In this document: positions 8,115-17,446 of the stretch, piece by piece
Numbering within the stretch: the first letter of the stretch is position 1
How the letters are laid out: each line of letters opens with the position of its first letter
NCBI GenBank assembly: GCA_902767845.1
Contig: CACXIV010000006.1
Location: 1-57,780, forward strand
DNA: 57,780 bases
Direction: 5' to 3'
DNA from: an uncultured Ruminococcus sp.
GTDB lineage: Bacteria > Bacillota > Clostridia > Oscillospirales > Acutalibacteraceae
Translations under genes and position numbers: made by a program
Notes under the pieces: generated by a model
What the model saw: the letters and a program-made list of their open reading frames with translations, nothing else
Databases searched by the model: none
Told to the model about the DNA's origin: nothing

Positions 8115-9869
8115 ATGAATAATAACGTAATATACGGAATCAACGGTCCTGTTGTCACCGTAAGGGACGCCGACTGCTTCGAGATGATGGAGATGGTCCA
8201 CGTCGGAACGCAGAATCTGGTAGGCGAGGTCATCGGCATCACCGACAAGCTAACCACGATCCAGGTGTATGAGGAAACAACAGGTCTAAAGCCGGGCGAT
8301 CCCGTAACGGGTACAGGCGCTCCTATGAACGTACTTCTGGGACCCGGAATAATCGACAACATCTTCGACGGAATCGAGCGTCCGCTAAAGGCTATTGAGG
8401 AAAAGTCCGGAGCGTTCATCAGCAGGGGAGCGGCGGTGTCCTCCCTCGATACGGAAAGGCTCTGGGCGGTAACAATGAAGATCAAGCCCGGAGACAGGCT
8501 TGAGGGCGGTCAGATCTACGCCACCCTGCCCGAGACCCCGATCATTGAGCACCGTCTTATGCTTCACCCTGAGCTCTCGGGAGTGGTCAAAGAGGTGCGC
8601 CCCGACGGTGAATACAGGATTTTCGACACCGTGGCGGTGATCGAGGACGACCTCGGCGAGACCCACGAGCTAAAGCTCTGCCAGCAGTGGCCGATCAGAA
8701 CAGCCCGTCCCGTAAAGCTCAGGCTTACCCCGTCGATCCCGCTGATCACAGGTCAGCGAGTTATGGATACGCTGTTCCCGATCGCCAAGGGCGGAACTGC
8801 CGCGATCCCCGGCGGTTTCGGAACCGGCAAAACAATGAACCAGCACCAGCTCGCCAAGTGGTGCGACGCGGATATCATCATCTATGTCGGCTGCGGCGAG
8901 CGCGGAAACGAGATGAGTCAGGTACTTGAGGAGTTCTCGGAGCTTATCGACCCGAAGTCGAACCGCCCGATGACCGACAGGACAGTGCTTATCGCTAATA
9001 CATCAAACATGCCCGTTGCGGCGCGCGAGGCGTCGATCTACACCGGTATCACTCTTGCCGAGTATTACCGTGATATGGGTTACCACGTCGCCATGATGGC
9101 GGACTCCACCTCGCGCTGGGCTGAGGCTCTCCGCGAGATCTCGGGACGACTTGAGGAGATGCCTGCTGAAGAAGGCTTCCCCGCGTATCTGCCCTCAAGA
9201 CTCGCAGAATTTTATGAAAGAGGCGGACGCGCCGACGTTCTCAGCGGCGGCGAGGGCTCAGTCACCCTGATCGGAGCGGTATCTCCGCAGGGATCAGACT
9301 TCTCCGAGCCCGTAACGCAGAACACAAAGCGTTTTACCCGCGTGTTCTGGGCGCTCGACAAGGCGCTCGCATACGCCAGACATTATCCCGCGATCAACTG
9401 GATCGACAGCTACAGCGAGTATTTCAACGATCTCGACCCGTGGTTCAGAGAAAACTTGGGCGACGATTTTGTCGAGTACAGAAACCGCATCAGCGCGCTT
9501 TTGCAGGAGGAAAGCTCACTTATGGAGATCGTAAAGCTTATCGGCTCCGACGTGCTTCCCGACGATCAAAAGCTCGTTATCGAGACCGCGAGGGCTATCC
9601 GCGTCGGATTCCTGCAGCAAAACGCGTTCCACGCCGAGGACACTTACGTTCCGCTTGAAAAGCAGAAGCTCATGATGAAGGTCATCCTTCACCTCCACGA
9701 GAAATCAAAGGACGTGGTCGCCGCGGAGATCCCAATTTCAAAGATAATCCAGCTCGGGCTTTTTGATAAGCTCACCAAGATGAAATACGATATCCCAAAC
9801 AACCGTCTTGATATGTTCGACGATTATATCGCGGATATCGACGAAAAGCTAAAAAGCTTGACGCAGTAA
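8115..9869 (+). CDS. ntpA: V/A-type ATP synthase catalytic subunit A
   Basis: A 584-residue catalytic subunit. It shows the beta-barrel start ([12 protein letters not shown]), the long subunit-A insertion, the P-loop GGFGTGKT (residues 233-240), the Walker B region [16 protein letters not shown] and the [21 protein letters not shown] block. ATP turnover takes place here, coupled to ion movement through I and K. The P-loop has Gly-Thr where E. hirae has Pro-Ala; the catalytic Lys and Thr are kept. Length is typical for the family. Confidence 0.97.
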   Translation: MNNNVIYGINGPVVTVRDADCFEMMEMVHVGTQNLVGEVIGITDKLTTIQVYEETTGLKPGDPVTGTGAPMNVLLGPGIIDNIFDGIERPLKAIEEKSGAFISRGAAVSSLDTERLWAVTMKIKPGDRLEGGQIYATLPETPIIEHRLMLHPELSGVVKEVRPDGEYRIFDTVAVIEDDLGETHELKLCQQWPIRTARPVKLRLTPSIPLITGQRVMDTLFPIAKGGTAAIPGGFGTGKTMNQHQLAKWCDADIIIYVGCGERGNEMSQVLEEFSELIDPKSNRPMTDRTVLIANTSNMPVAAREASIYTGITLAEYYRDMGYHVAMMADSTSRWAEALREISGRLEEMPAEEGFPAYLPSRLAEFYERGGRADVLSGGEGSVTLIGAVSPQGSDFSEPVTQNTKRFTRVFWALDKALAYARHYPAINWIDSYSEYFNDLDPWFRENLGDDFVEYRNRISALLQEESSLMEIVKLIGSDVLPDDQKLVIETARAIRVGFLQQNAFHAEDTYVPLEKQKLMMKVILHLHEKSKDVVAAEIPISKIIQLGLFDKLTKMKYDIPNNRLDMFDDYIADIDEKLKSLTQ

Positions 9870-9884
9870 AGGAGGGAACGCACA

Positions 9885-11258
9885 TTGATTATTGATTATG
9901 TAGGCGTAAAAGAAATCAACGGCTCGCTTATCGTAATGGACGGCGTAAAGGGCGTTTCCAACGAAGAGATAGTCGATATCAAGCTTGAAAACGGCACCGT
10001 GCGCCAGGGACGAGTCGTTCAGATCGACGGCGAGAGGATCGTTGTTCAGGTGTTTGAGGGAACAAGAAGGATCAGCCTTAAAAACACCCGTACCCGTCTT
10101 ACAGGTCACCCCATGGAAATGCCGCTTTCTCCCGAGATCATCGGCAGAGTTCTCGACGGCGCTGGCAGACCGATCGACGGACTCGGCGATATTTTCCCCG
10201 ACAAAAAGGAAAATATCAACGGCACCCCGATAAATCCCGTTTCAAGAGTTTATCCCAAGAACTACATCAACACCGGTATTTCTACCATAGATACCCTTAT
10301 GACTCTGATCCGCGGTCAAAAGCTCCCGATCTTCTCAGGCTCCGGCATGAGCCATAACGACCTCGCGGTACAGATAGTTCGACAGGCAAAGATAAGCGGC
10401 GCCGACAGCACCAATTTCGGCGTTGTGTTCGCGGCGATGGGCGTTCAGAAGGACGTCGCCGAGTATTTCCGCAAGAGCTTTGAGGAAAGCGGCGTTCTCT
10501 CAAGGGTAGTAATGCTTTTGAACCTCAGTAACGACCCGATCATCGAGCGTACGCTTACTCCGCGCTGCGCACTGACGATCGCCGAATATCTCGCCTTTGA
10601 GCTCGACATGCACATCCTCGTCATCATGACCGACATGACCTCCTACGCCGAGGCTCTGCGCGAGTTCTCGTCGTCAAAAGGAGAGATCCCCGGAAGAAAA
10701 GGATATCCCGGATATCTGTACTCCGACCTCGCGTCGCTGTACGAGAGAGCGGGTATGATCAAGGGACATCCGGGCTCGGTAACACAGATACCGATCCTCA
10801 CTATGCCCAACGACGACATCACTCACCCGATACCCGACCTCACAGGCTACATCACGGAGGGACAGATCGTTCTCGACCGCACGCTTCAGGGTCAGGGCTT
10901 ATATCCGCCGGTAAGCGTGCTCCCGTCGCTTTCACGTCTTATGAAGGACGGAATAGGCGAGGGCTATACCAGAGCGGATCATCAGCCTCTCGCAAACCAG
11001 CTCTTCGCCTCGTACGCCAAGGTCATCGACGCCAGAGCGCTCGCGTCCGTAATCGGCGAGGAGGAGCTTTCTCCGATCGACAAAAAGTACATCGAGTTCG
11101 GAAAGCTCTTTGAGTCAAGGTTCGTTAACCAGGGCTTCAACGAAAACCGCACTATCGAACAGAGTCTCGATCTGGGCTGGGAGCTTCTCTCAACGCTTCC
11201 CAGAGCCGAGCTCGACCGTGTTGACGACGCGGTGCTCGACGTTTACTACAAGGGCTAA
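9885..11258 (+). CDS. ntpB: V/A-type ATP synthase regulatory subunit B
   Basis: A 457-residue non-catalytic nucleotide-binding subunit, with the degenerate P-loop region [13 protein letters not shown] in place of a Walker A motif and the conserved [20 protein letters not shown] and [21 protein letters not shown] blocks. It alternates with A in the hexamer head. Start is TTG 9885 after AAAGGAGGG; the first in-frame ATG lies too far in to keep the conserved N-terminus. Confidence 0.96.
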   Translation: MIIDYVGVKEINGSLIVMDGVKGVSNEEIVDIKLENGTVRQGRVVQIDGERIVVQVFEGTRRISLKNTRTRLTGHPMEMPLSPEIIGRVLDGAGRPIDGLGDIFPDKKENINGTPINPVSRVYPKNYINTGISTIDTLMTLIRGQKLPIFSGSGMSHNDLAVQIVRQAKISGADSTNFGVVFAAMGVQKDVAEYFRKSFEESGVLSRVVMLLNLSNDPIIERTLTPRCALTIAEYLAFELDMHILVIMTDMTSYAEALREFSSSKGEIPGRKGYPGYLYSDLASLYERAGMIKGHPGSVTQIPILTMPNDDITHPIPDLTGYITEGQIVLDRTLQGQGLYPPVSVLPSLSRLMKDGIGEGYTRADHQPLANQLFASYAKVIDARALASVIGEEELSPIDKKYIEFGKLFESRFVNQGFNENRTIEQSLDLGWELLSTLPRAELDRVDDAVLDVYYKG

Positions 11259-11270
11259 GAAGGTGTAGTA

Positions 11271-11903
11271 ATGGCTGTACAGGCAGTACCCACCAAGGGT
11301 AATTTAATGAATACAAAAAAGTCGCTCGCTCTCGCCAAAAACGGCTATGAGCTGCTCGACCGAAAGCGCAATATCCTCATCAGAGAAATGATGACGCTGA
11401 TCGACCACGCCAACGCTATCCAGCAGCAGATCGACAATGCGTACGAGGAGGCGTATTTTGCGCTTCAGACCGCGAATATCTCAAACGGCTTCTGCGAGGA
11501 TATCTCGAAGGCTGTCCCGATAGAGGACGGACTTCATCTTGATTCGCGCAGCGTAATGGGCGTTGAGATCCCGATCCTGACAATGGACGAGACCGACAAC
11601 TGCAATTACCTTCACTACGGCACAAGAACTACCAATTCCGCTGTCGACAACGTCTATATCCTTTTTACAAAGGTAAAAACACTGACGGTAGAGCTTGCCG
11701 AGATCGAAAACAGTGTTTACCGTCTTGCGATTTCGATAAAGAAAACGCAAAAGCGCGCTAACGCGCTCAAGAACATTATGATCCCCCGGTTTGAGGAGAC
11801 CGTAAAGTTCATCACCGACGCTCTCGACGAAAAGGACAGAGAGGAGTTCAGCCGGTTGAAGGTCATCAAGCGCAAAAAGCTCAACGACGCCAAAGAGGAA
11901 TAA
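11271..11903 (+). CDS. ntpD: V/A-type ATP synthase subunit D (central shaft)
   Basis: A 210-residue protein with the subunit D pattern: N-terminal PTKGNLMNTKKSLALAKNGYELLDRKRNIL and a C-terminal long helix rich in Lys and Arg (KKTQKRANALKNIMIPRFE). These two helices form the coiled shaft that turns inside A3B3. It is the last gene of the operon, followed by a terminator. Confidence 0.95.
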   Translation: MAVQAVPTKGNLMNTKKSLALAKNGYELLDRKRNILIREMMTLIDHANAIQQQIDNAYEEAYFALQTANISNGFCEDISKAVPIEDGLHLDSRSVMGVEIPILTMDETDNCNYLHYGTRTTNSAVDNVYILFTKVKTLTVELAEIENSVYRLAISIKKTQKRANALKNIMIPRFEETVKFITDALDEKDREEFSRLKVIKRKKLNDAKEE

Positions 11904-11952
11904 AAAAACGGCGTGGTCACAACGGAGCGATTCAACTGTAAAATAAAAAATG

Positions 11953-11984
11953 CCGCAGTTTCCCGACCGGAGACTGCGGTTTTT
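11953..11984 (+). terminator. V-ATPase operon terminator
   Basis: A 10-bp stem with one G-U pair (11953-11962 with 11970-11979) is followed by TTTTTATTT. It lies 50 bp after the subunit D stop. The remaining AT-rich sequence to 12132 shows no gene. Confidence 0.85.
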
Positions 11985-12132
11985 ATTTACGCGGCATTCA
12001 ATAATCAAAACTCAGCGACAGCGACATTGAAATACACTGAGCAAAACCATGCGTATTTTATTCTGTTATACATAATAATACCGTAATTGCATATGATAAT
12101 ATCAGTATTTCGTTACAATATTATCATAATTA

Positions 12133-12161
12133 TTGACTTTACCGTATAAACTTATTATAAT
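12133..12161 (+). promoter_or_regulatory. pcrA promoter
   Basis: TTGACT (12133-12138) and TATAAT (12156-12161) with a 17-nt spacer. The transcript would have a leader of about 65 nt. Confidence 0.75.
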
Positions 12162-12180
12162 ATATATTAAATCTGAGGGA

Positions 12181-12204
12181 TTCGGGCGGAGCAGTTCGCC
12201 CGAA
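12181..12204 (+). promoter_or_regulatory. leader hairpin upstream of pcrA
   Basis: An 8-bp perfect stem (TTCGGGCG at 12181-12188 with CGCCCGAA at 12197-12204) follows the promoter directly and is trailed by TTTCTT. It could be an attenuator or an mRNA-stabilising 5' hairpin; the T-tract is weak. The ribosome site AAAAGGA (12220-12226) is outside the stem. Confidence 0.45.
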
Positions 12205-12231
12205 TTTCTTATACAGACAAAAGGAATAAAT

Positions 12232-14454
12232 ATGGATCAGGATATAAAAAGCAACTTTTCTTTTATGAATAATATGCAGCAGCAGGCTGTTTTTACAACA
12301 GAGGGGCCTCTGCTGATACTTGCAGGCGCCGGTTCGGGCAAGACAACTGTGCTCGTAAACAGGATCGCGTATATATTGCAGTCGGGGCTGTGCAATCCGT
12401 GGAACATCCTCGCCATCACCTTTACCAATAAGGCTGCAGGCGAGCTAAAGGACAGGATCTGCGCGGCTGTTCCCGAAGGCGGAGCGGATATTTGGGCGGC
12501 GACCTTCCACTCGACCTGCGCGCGGATCCTCCGCAGATACGGCGACAGGATCGGCTATTCAAGCCATTTTACCGTATACGGCACCGACGATCAAAAAAGG
12601 CTCGTCAAGGACGTCACAAAGCAGCTCGGGATCGACGAAAAGCGCACTCCGGCAAAGGCCGTCCTCGCCGAGATATCAAGGGCGAAGGATAAAATGCAGT
12701 CGCCCAAAGAAATGCTAAAGCTTGCTCAGTACGATTCCAGAAAAATAGAGATAGCCAAGATCTACGAGGTTTATCAGGCGAGGCTCAAAACTGCCGACGC
12801 GATGGATTTCGACGATCTTCTCTGCAATACCGTCGAGCTTTTCGAGCAGTTTCCGGAAATACTCGGCTTCTATCAAAACCAATTCAGGTACATAATGGTC
12901 GACGAATACCAGGACACCAACAAGGTGCAGTATAAATTCGTATCAATGCTCGCGCAAAAGCACGGCAATATCTGCGTTGTCGGCGACGACGACCAGAGTA
13001 TCTATAAATTCCGCGGCGCGACGATAGAGAACATCCTTTCGTTTGAAAACACCTTCAAGGGCGCCAAGGTCATAAGGCTTGAGCAGAATTATCGCAGCAC
13101 CTCTACGATCCTCGACGCTGCCAACGGCGTTATCTCAAACAACACCGTCCGCAAGGGAAAGACCCTCTGGACGCAGAATCCCAAGGGTGAAAAGGTCGAG
13201 CTCCATACCTGCGACAACGAGCGCGACGAGGCGATGTTTATCGCCAAGACAATCACCGACGGAGTTGCCGACGGCAGGAAATACAGCGATTACGCCGTTC
13301 TTTACCGTACCAACGCCCAGTCAAACTCAATTGAGCAGGCGCTCTCGCGAAGCGGTATTCCGCACAGGATAATCGGCGGCCACCGCTTTTACGACAGGGA
13401 GGAGATTCGCGACATGGTCGCTTACCTTCAGGTCGTAAACAATCCGCACGACGACGTAAGGCTCGCGAGGATAATCAACGTACCCAAGCGCGGGATCGGC
13501 GCGAGGACAGTGACAGTAGCCTCCGAGATCGCCTCAGGACTCGGCGAGAGCCTGTACTCGGTAATAAAGGAAGCCGATTCCTATCCGCAGCTTTCACGCG
13601 CGGCGAATAAGCTAAAGGAGTTTGTAAGTCTTATCGACGGCTTTATCAACGCTGAGAAGAGCGGAGATTACACGCTCGCCGAACTTTACAACCTCATAAC
13701 CGAACACACCGAATATGAAAATTATCTCAGAATGGAAAAAGATAATCCCGACGTCAGGATAGAGAATATCGAGGAGCTTTCCTCGAATATTATCAAATTT
13801 GAGGAGGATTACGGCGAAGAAGCCGATCTTTCAAACTTTCTCGAAGAGATCTCGCTGCTTTCGGATATCGACAACTATGATTCCGAGTCCGACACCTGCG
13901 TAATGATGACGCTCCACAGCGCCAAGGGACTTGAATTTCCTGTTGTATTCATAACGGGAATGGAGGAGGGATTGTTCCCGTCCATCGCCTCAATGATGAA
14001 TCCCGAGGAGATCGGAGAGGAACGCCGCCTTGCTTACGTTGGAATAACAAGGGCAAAGCAAAAGCTCTATCTGACAAAGACAAGGTCAAGAATGCTTTTC
14101 GGCTCAACTACATATAACAAGGAATCGCGGTTTGTCACCGAGATCCCCGATCAGCTCCTTGAGAAAACAGGGGAGGGACGCATGTTCCGGGCGACCTCGT
14201 CCGGCGCGCCGTCGGTAATAGGCTCAAAAGCCAAGTCCGCCTACAATCCCTCAAAGCCCGCGTTTTATCAAAAGCCTGCAATCAGCTCCGGCGCTAAATA
14301 CTCGGTGGGCGACACCGTGCTCCATAAGATCTTCGGCAAGGGAATGATAGTATCCGCCGAAAAAATGGGAAATGATACATTATTGGAGATCGCTTTTGAT
14401 AAAGCCGGAACAAAAAAGCTAATGGCTAATTTCTGTAAAATGGAGAAGCTTTAA
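12232..14454 (+). CDS. pcrA: UvrD/PcrA-type ATP-dependent DNA helicase
   Basis: A 740-residue superfamily 1A helicase. Walker A is AGAGSGKTT (residues 31-39), motif Ia ITFTNKAA, motif II DEYQDT, motif III GDDDQSIYKFRGA, motif IV QNYRS, motif V TLHSAKGLEFPVVF and motif VI EERRLAYVGITRAK. The C-terminus holds the Tudor-like patch GDTVLHKIFGKGMIVS that in PcrA contacts RNA polymerase. It unwinds DNA 3'-5' in excision repair, replication restart and conflict resolution. The reading frame is open upstream to 12133, but ATG 12232 has a ribosome site and begins where family members do. Confidence 0.95.
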   Translation: MDQDIKSNFSFMNNMQQQAVFTTEGPLLILAGAGSGKTTVLVNRIAYILQSGLCNPWNILAITFTNKAAGELKDRICAAVPEGGADIWAATFHSTCARILRRYGDRIGYSSHFTVYGTDDQKRLVKDVTKQLGIDEKRTPAKAVLAEISRAKDKMQSPKEMLKLAQYDSRKIEIAKIYEVYQARLKTADAMDFDDLLCNTVELFEQFPEILGFYQNQFRYIMVDEYQDTNKVQYKFVSMLAQKHGNICVVGDDDQSIYKFRGATIENILSFENTFKGAKVIRLEQNYRSTSTILDAANGVISNNTVRKGKTLWTQNPKGEKVELHTCDNERDEAMFIAKTITDGVADGRKYSDYAVLYRTNAQSNSIEQALSRSGIPHRIIGGHRFYDREEIRDMVAYLQVVNNPHDDVRLARIINVPKRGIGARTVTVASEIASGLGESLYSVIKEADSYPQLSRAANKLKEFVSLIDGFINAEKSGDYTLAELYNLITEHTEYENYLRMEKDNPDVRIENIEELSSNIIKFEEDYGEEADLSNFLEEISLLSDIDNYDSESDTCVMMTLHSAKGLEFPVVFITGMEEGLFPSIASMMNPEEIGEERRLAYVGITRAKQKLYLTKTRSRMLFGSTTYNKESRFVTEIPDQLLEKTGEGRMFRATSSGAPSVIGSKAKSAYNPSKPAFYQKPAISSGAKYSVGDTVLHKIFGKGMIVSAEKMGNDTLLEIAFDKAGTKKLMANFCKMEKL

Positions 14455-14475
14455 CCGCGCAAGAGGTATATCGTT

Positions 14476-15708
14476 ATGAAAAAATCATTAAGCTTGTTAA
14501 TATGTCTTATGCTTATCGCGTCGGCAGCTTTATGCGGATGCGGATCAAATTCGGAGGATGAACAGCCGACGACCGAGCCGCAGACTGAGGTCACGACCGC
14601 CGAACCGACAACCGTCGCTCCGACGACGGCTCCCGTGCCGGCGACAAAGGACTCAGCGGAAACCGCGGGATATGATTACGTCGCTATAAAGAAAAACTCC
14701 GGAGACATAATCTCCAAATTCGACAAAACCATCGAGACTAATAAATTCAGCGGCTCGATATACATGAAGCTCGGAAACGACTTTGAGTATCTGAGCTCAA
14801 CGGGAGACGCGAATACCAACAAGCATTTGGACAATTCAATAAACACCCGTTTTTACGTGGGCGACATCACAAAGCAGTTTACCGCCGCGGCGGTCCTTTT
14901 GCTTGCTGAGCAAAATAAGCTGAGTCTTGACGACACCATTGATAAGTATTTCCCTGATTATGAGCATGGGGAAAAGATAACGGTAAAGCAGCTTTTGAAC
15001 ATGACCGCGGGTATAAAGACCTATGTCAATCATAACGAGATCGCAAATCCCTCGAATATAATCAACAGCGATCTCAGCGACCTGCTGAAGGAGGATAACT
15101 CCGCGGAGGAGAACAGAGAGATCATCCTCGACTGGATATTTGATCAGGAGCTCTGCTTTGAGCCCGGAACCAGGTTCAATTCATCGGAGAGCAATTACTT
15201 TTTGCTCGGCGAGATCATCGCTCAGGCAAGCGGAGGATCTTACTCCGAATACCTTGAAAGCGCCGTGTTCAAGCCCTTGGGAATGGGCAGTTCGGGCTTT
15301 GAGCCTGACGAAAAAATGGCTGTCGCCTATGACAACAGCCCTGCGACTCAGAACCTTAATTTTTCCGGCGTCGGATATTCCGCTTACGGAATGATCTCTA
15401 ACGTGTCCGACCTTCTAAAATGGACCGACGGCCTTTTGAACAATCAGGTGCTGACTTCCGAATCGTTCGGTCAGATGTTCAAAAACCAGCTTTCCGGGCT
15501 AAAAGACAATAAAAAAGCCTACGGCTACGGCGTTGAGCTTAACGGCAAATGCGCCTCAGCCTTGAGCAGATACGACGCGTTCAGCTCGATTTTATCATAT
15601 GACACCGATAAATCCGAGATTTACATCGGACTCACAAACAATTCCTCGTCGGACAACAACCTTGTCCGCTCAAGCTTTAAGAAGATACTTCAAAAATACG
15701 CGGTATAA
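14476..15708 (+). CDS. lipoprotein with beta-lactamase-like fold, catalytic residues lost
   Basis: This 410-residue protein has a lipoprotein signal peptide (LCGCG, lipid Cys near 20-22) and a Thr/Glu/Pro-rich linker to about residue 60. The rest follows the serine beta-lactamase/DD-peptidase (Pfam Beta-lactamase) family, but all three active-site motifs are changed. SxxK is D130-I-T-K133, the Tyr-x-Asn block is S236-S237-E238, and the C-terminal HxG has A362 where His is expected. The surrounding conserved residues (KQFTAAA, LLGEII) are intact, so the fold is kept while the nucleophile is lost. It is likely a surface binding protein, not an enzyme. It follows pcrA by 21 bp. Confidence 0.82.
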   Translation: MKKSLSLLICLMLIASAALCGCGSNSEDEQPTTEPQTEVTTAEPTTVAPTTAPVPATKDSAETAGYDYVAIKKNSGDIISKFDKTIETNKFSGSIYMKLGNDFEYLSSTGDANTNKHLDNSINTRFYVGDITKQFTAAAVLLLAEQNKLSLDDTIDKYFPDYEHGEKITVKQLLNMTAGIKTYVNHNEIANPSNIINSDLSDLLKEDNSAEENREIILDWIFDQELCFEPGTRFNSSESNYFLLGEIIAQASGGSYSEYLESAVFKPLGMGSSGFEPDEKMAVAYDNSPATQNLNFSGVGYSAYGMISNVSDLLKWTDGLLNNQVLTSESFGQMFKNQLSGLKDNKKAYGYGVELNGKCASALSRYDAFSSILSYDTDKSEIYIGLTNNSSSDNNLVRSSFKKILQKYAV

Positions 15709-15744
15709 AAAACGCGCCTTGCTTTGAATCACAAAAAATAAACG

Positions 15745-15798
15745 CCTCCATAAACTGTACTGTACAGAGTTGTATTCTGCACAATACTTATATGGAGG
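15745..15798 (+). promoter_or_regulatory. palindrome and RBS-complementary segment before the 15806 gene
   Basis: CCTCCATA (15745-15752) is the exact reverse complement of TATGGAGG (15791-15798), which contains the GGAGG ribosome site of the next gene. Between them sits a perfect 13-bp palindrome, CTGTACTGTACAG (15755-15767). In RNA the outer pair could hide the ribosome site; in DNA the palindrome could bind a dimeric repressor. Confidence 0.45.
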
Positions 15799-15805
15799 TA
15801 TTTTT

Positions 15806-16648
15806 ATGTCGGAAGTATCTGAAGCATTGGATACACAACCTTATAATGTTCCGAATGAAGACGTGGAATTTGAGCCTGTCTGCGTTGACGTCGACAGGAT
15901 CTACGACAGCTGCGGAGCAAAGGACTGTCTCAGAGATCTCACAGTATTCTTCACCGCCGACGACCAGCAGCTTGTAGAGACCGCTACCGCCGCGAGGATA
16001 ACAAGGGCAAGCGTGCTCACGACAACAGTCAATGTAGACGGAGTAGCGTTCCACAGGGGTTATTACTCGGTCGACGCGGGCTTGTACTTCGCGGTATTCG
16101 TCGAGCTTTACACCGCGGCAGGCAGCCTTCCCACAACCGTAACGGGTCTCGCGACATTTTCTAAGCGCGCCGTGCTTTACGGAAGCGATGCCAACGTAAA
16201 GAGCTTTTCGAGCGAGGACGTGCCGGCAAAGATCGATCCCGCCGACTTCAACTTCTGCACGGCGGAAAGCGGTATAAAGCCGAAAGCGGAGGTACAGGTA
16301 TCTTTCCCGATGGTCTTATCCGCAGGCGTGGCCCCGGTAACGGTCCCGGAGATCCTGCCCTTTGTGCCGGAGAATGTGACCGAATTTTTCGGCGGAGAGC
16401 TTACAGCTCCAACAACCCAAAAGGTGACAACCACATTGGGAATATTCTCGATCATGCAGCTCAGCCGCAGCGTTCAGCTCAACATCCCGTCCTACGACTT
16501 CTGCGTACCGCGCAAGGAATGTGCCGAAAAGACGGACGATCCCTGTGAGGCGTTCAACAAAATCGAATTTCCGAGCGATTCCTTCTTTCCGCCCACAACG
16601 GTAGAGGACGACTCCGGCAGCGCCAAGTTCAATTGCAGCTGTAACTGA
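15806..16648 (+). CDS. conserved clostridial-type protein of unknown function
   Basis: This 280-residue protein has no signal peptide or membrane helix. The N-terminal half contains VCVDVDRIYDSCGAKDCLRDL, an acidic Cys-containing motif I associate with uncharacterised clostridial proteins; the C-terminal part has further Cys (FCVPRKECAEK, DDPCEAF) and ends NCSCN. The pattern suggests metal binding or disulfides, but no function is known to me. ATG 15806 is chosen because GGAGG at 15794-15798 fits; the upstream in-frame ATG at 15770 has no site. It is monocistronic, closed by a terminator at 16654. Confidence 0.7.
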   Translation: MSEVSEALDTQPYNVPNEDVEFEPVCVDVDRIYDSCGAKDCLRDLTVFFTADDQQLVETATAARITRASVLTTTVNVDGVAFHRGYYSVDAGLYFAVFVELYTAAGSLPTTVTGLATFSKRAVLYGSDANVKSFSSEDVPAKIDPADFNFCTAESGIKPKAEVQVSFPMVLSAGVAPVTVPEILPFVPENVTEFFGGELTAPTTQKVTTTLGIFSIMQLSRSVQLNIPSYDFCVPRKECAEKTDDPCEAFNKIEFPSDSFFPPTTVEDDSGSAKFNCSCN

Positions 16649-16653
16649 AAAAA

Positions 16654-16684
16654 CAGCTCCTCAGTTTTCGAGGAGCTGAATTTT
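16654..16684. terminator. bidirectional terminator between convergent genes
   Basis: A 9-bp stem (CAGCTCCTC 16654-16662 with GAGGAGCTG 16670-16678) is flanked by an A-run on the left and a T-run on the right. It serves the plus-strand gene ending at 16648 and the minus-strand gene ending at 16683. Confidence 0.85.
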
Positions 16685-17246
16685 ATTTAAACACCCATTC
16701 GGTAAGTTCTTCTTTTTTTACCAAATACGCCTTATCGGCGATCTCTGCAAGGGGGGAATCGCTGTAGCTGTCGGAGTAGAACTCGTCTATCCGTCCGTCG
16801 GGGAATTTCTCGTAAAACCTGCGCACCTTTTCCTTGCCGTGACAGTTTACGCCGTCGTAGATCCCCGTATGCTTATCCACCCTTGAAGCCATAAGCGCGC
16901 TTATCCCGAGCTTATCGGCGATCGGCTCAAGCAGAAACTCAGGCGAGGCGGATATTATCACGTCGTCGCTTTTTTTCTGCTCAAGATAGTACTTTTTGAT
17001 TTTCTTTTGATTGATCTCCCAAAAATCCGATACATCCCTGTCGATATCGCAAAATCGCAAAAAACGGTACATCACCTGCTTAAAATCCGTCTTGCTGCCC
17101 TTCTTAAAAACATAAAACCTTACAACCGCGCCGAAAAGAGAAGGAGCGAGCGTGACGATCTTCTTGTGGCGCTTTAGCGAGAACAGGTAAAAATCAGCGG
17201 TGGAATCGCCGTCATATATAGTTTTGTCAAAGTCGTAAACGTTCAT
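16683..17246 (-). CDS. HAD superfamily phosphatase (phosphoserine-phosphatase-like)
   Basis: A 187-residue HAD subclass IB hydrolase. Motif I is Y-D5-F-D7-K-T with the nucleophile D5, motif II is IISAS, motif III is the Lys in CHGKEK, and motif IV is YSDSYSDSPL. The helical cap between motifs I and II is of the phosphoserine phosphatase/1-acylglycerol phosphatase-like type. The substrate cannot be told. The frame is open to 17282, but ATG 17246 has GGTGAG five bases upstream and starts immediately before motif I. Confidence 0.85.
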   Translation of the reverse strand: MNVYDFDKTIYDGDSTADFYLFSLKRHKKIVTLAPSLFGAVVRFYVFKKGSKTDFKQVMYRFLRFCDIDRDVSDFWEINQKKIKKYYLEQKKSDDVIISASPEFLLEPIADKLGISALMASRVDKHTGIYDGVNCHGKEKVRRFYEKFPDGRIDEFYSDSYSDSPLAEIADKAYLVKKEELTEWVFK

Positions 17247-17389
17247 GATCTCACCAATTAGATCGTCGGTATCACCCGACAAATAATCTTTCCTGCAAGC
17301 CGCGCGTCCGAAATATGCGGTTTGCTTTTTTATGTTACCATATCAGCGACAGATTAAATTTCCAAATCGGAAAAATATCTTTCAAACTA

Positions 17390-17418
17390 TTGCTAAATTT
17401 GCCTTTATATAGTATAAT
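17390..17418 (+). promoter_or_regulatory. promoter of the DUF5685/J-domain operon
   Basis: TTGCTA (17390-17395) and TATAAT (17413-17418) with a 17-nt spacer, less than 30 bp before the start codon. Confidence 0.7.
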
Positions 17419-17446
17419 ATATTAATTAATGCAAAGGAGCATGTCG

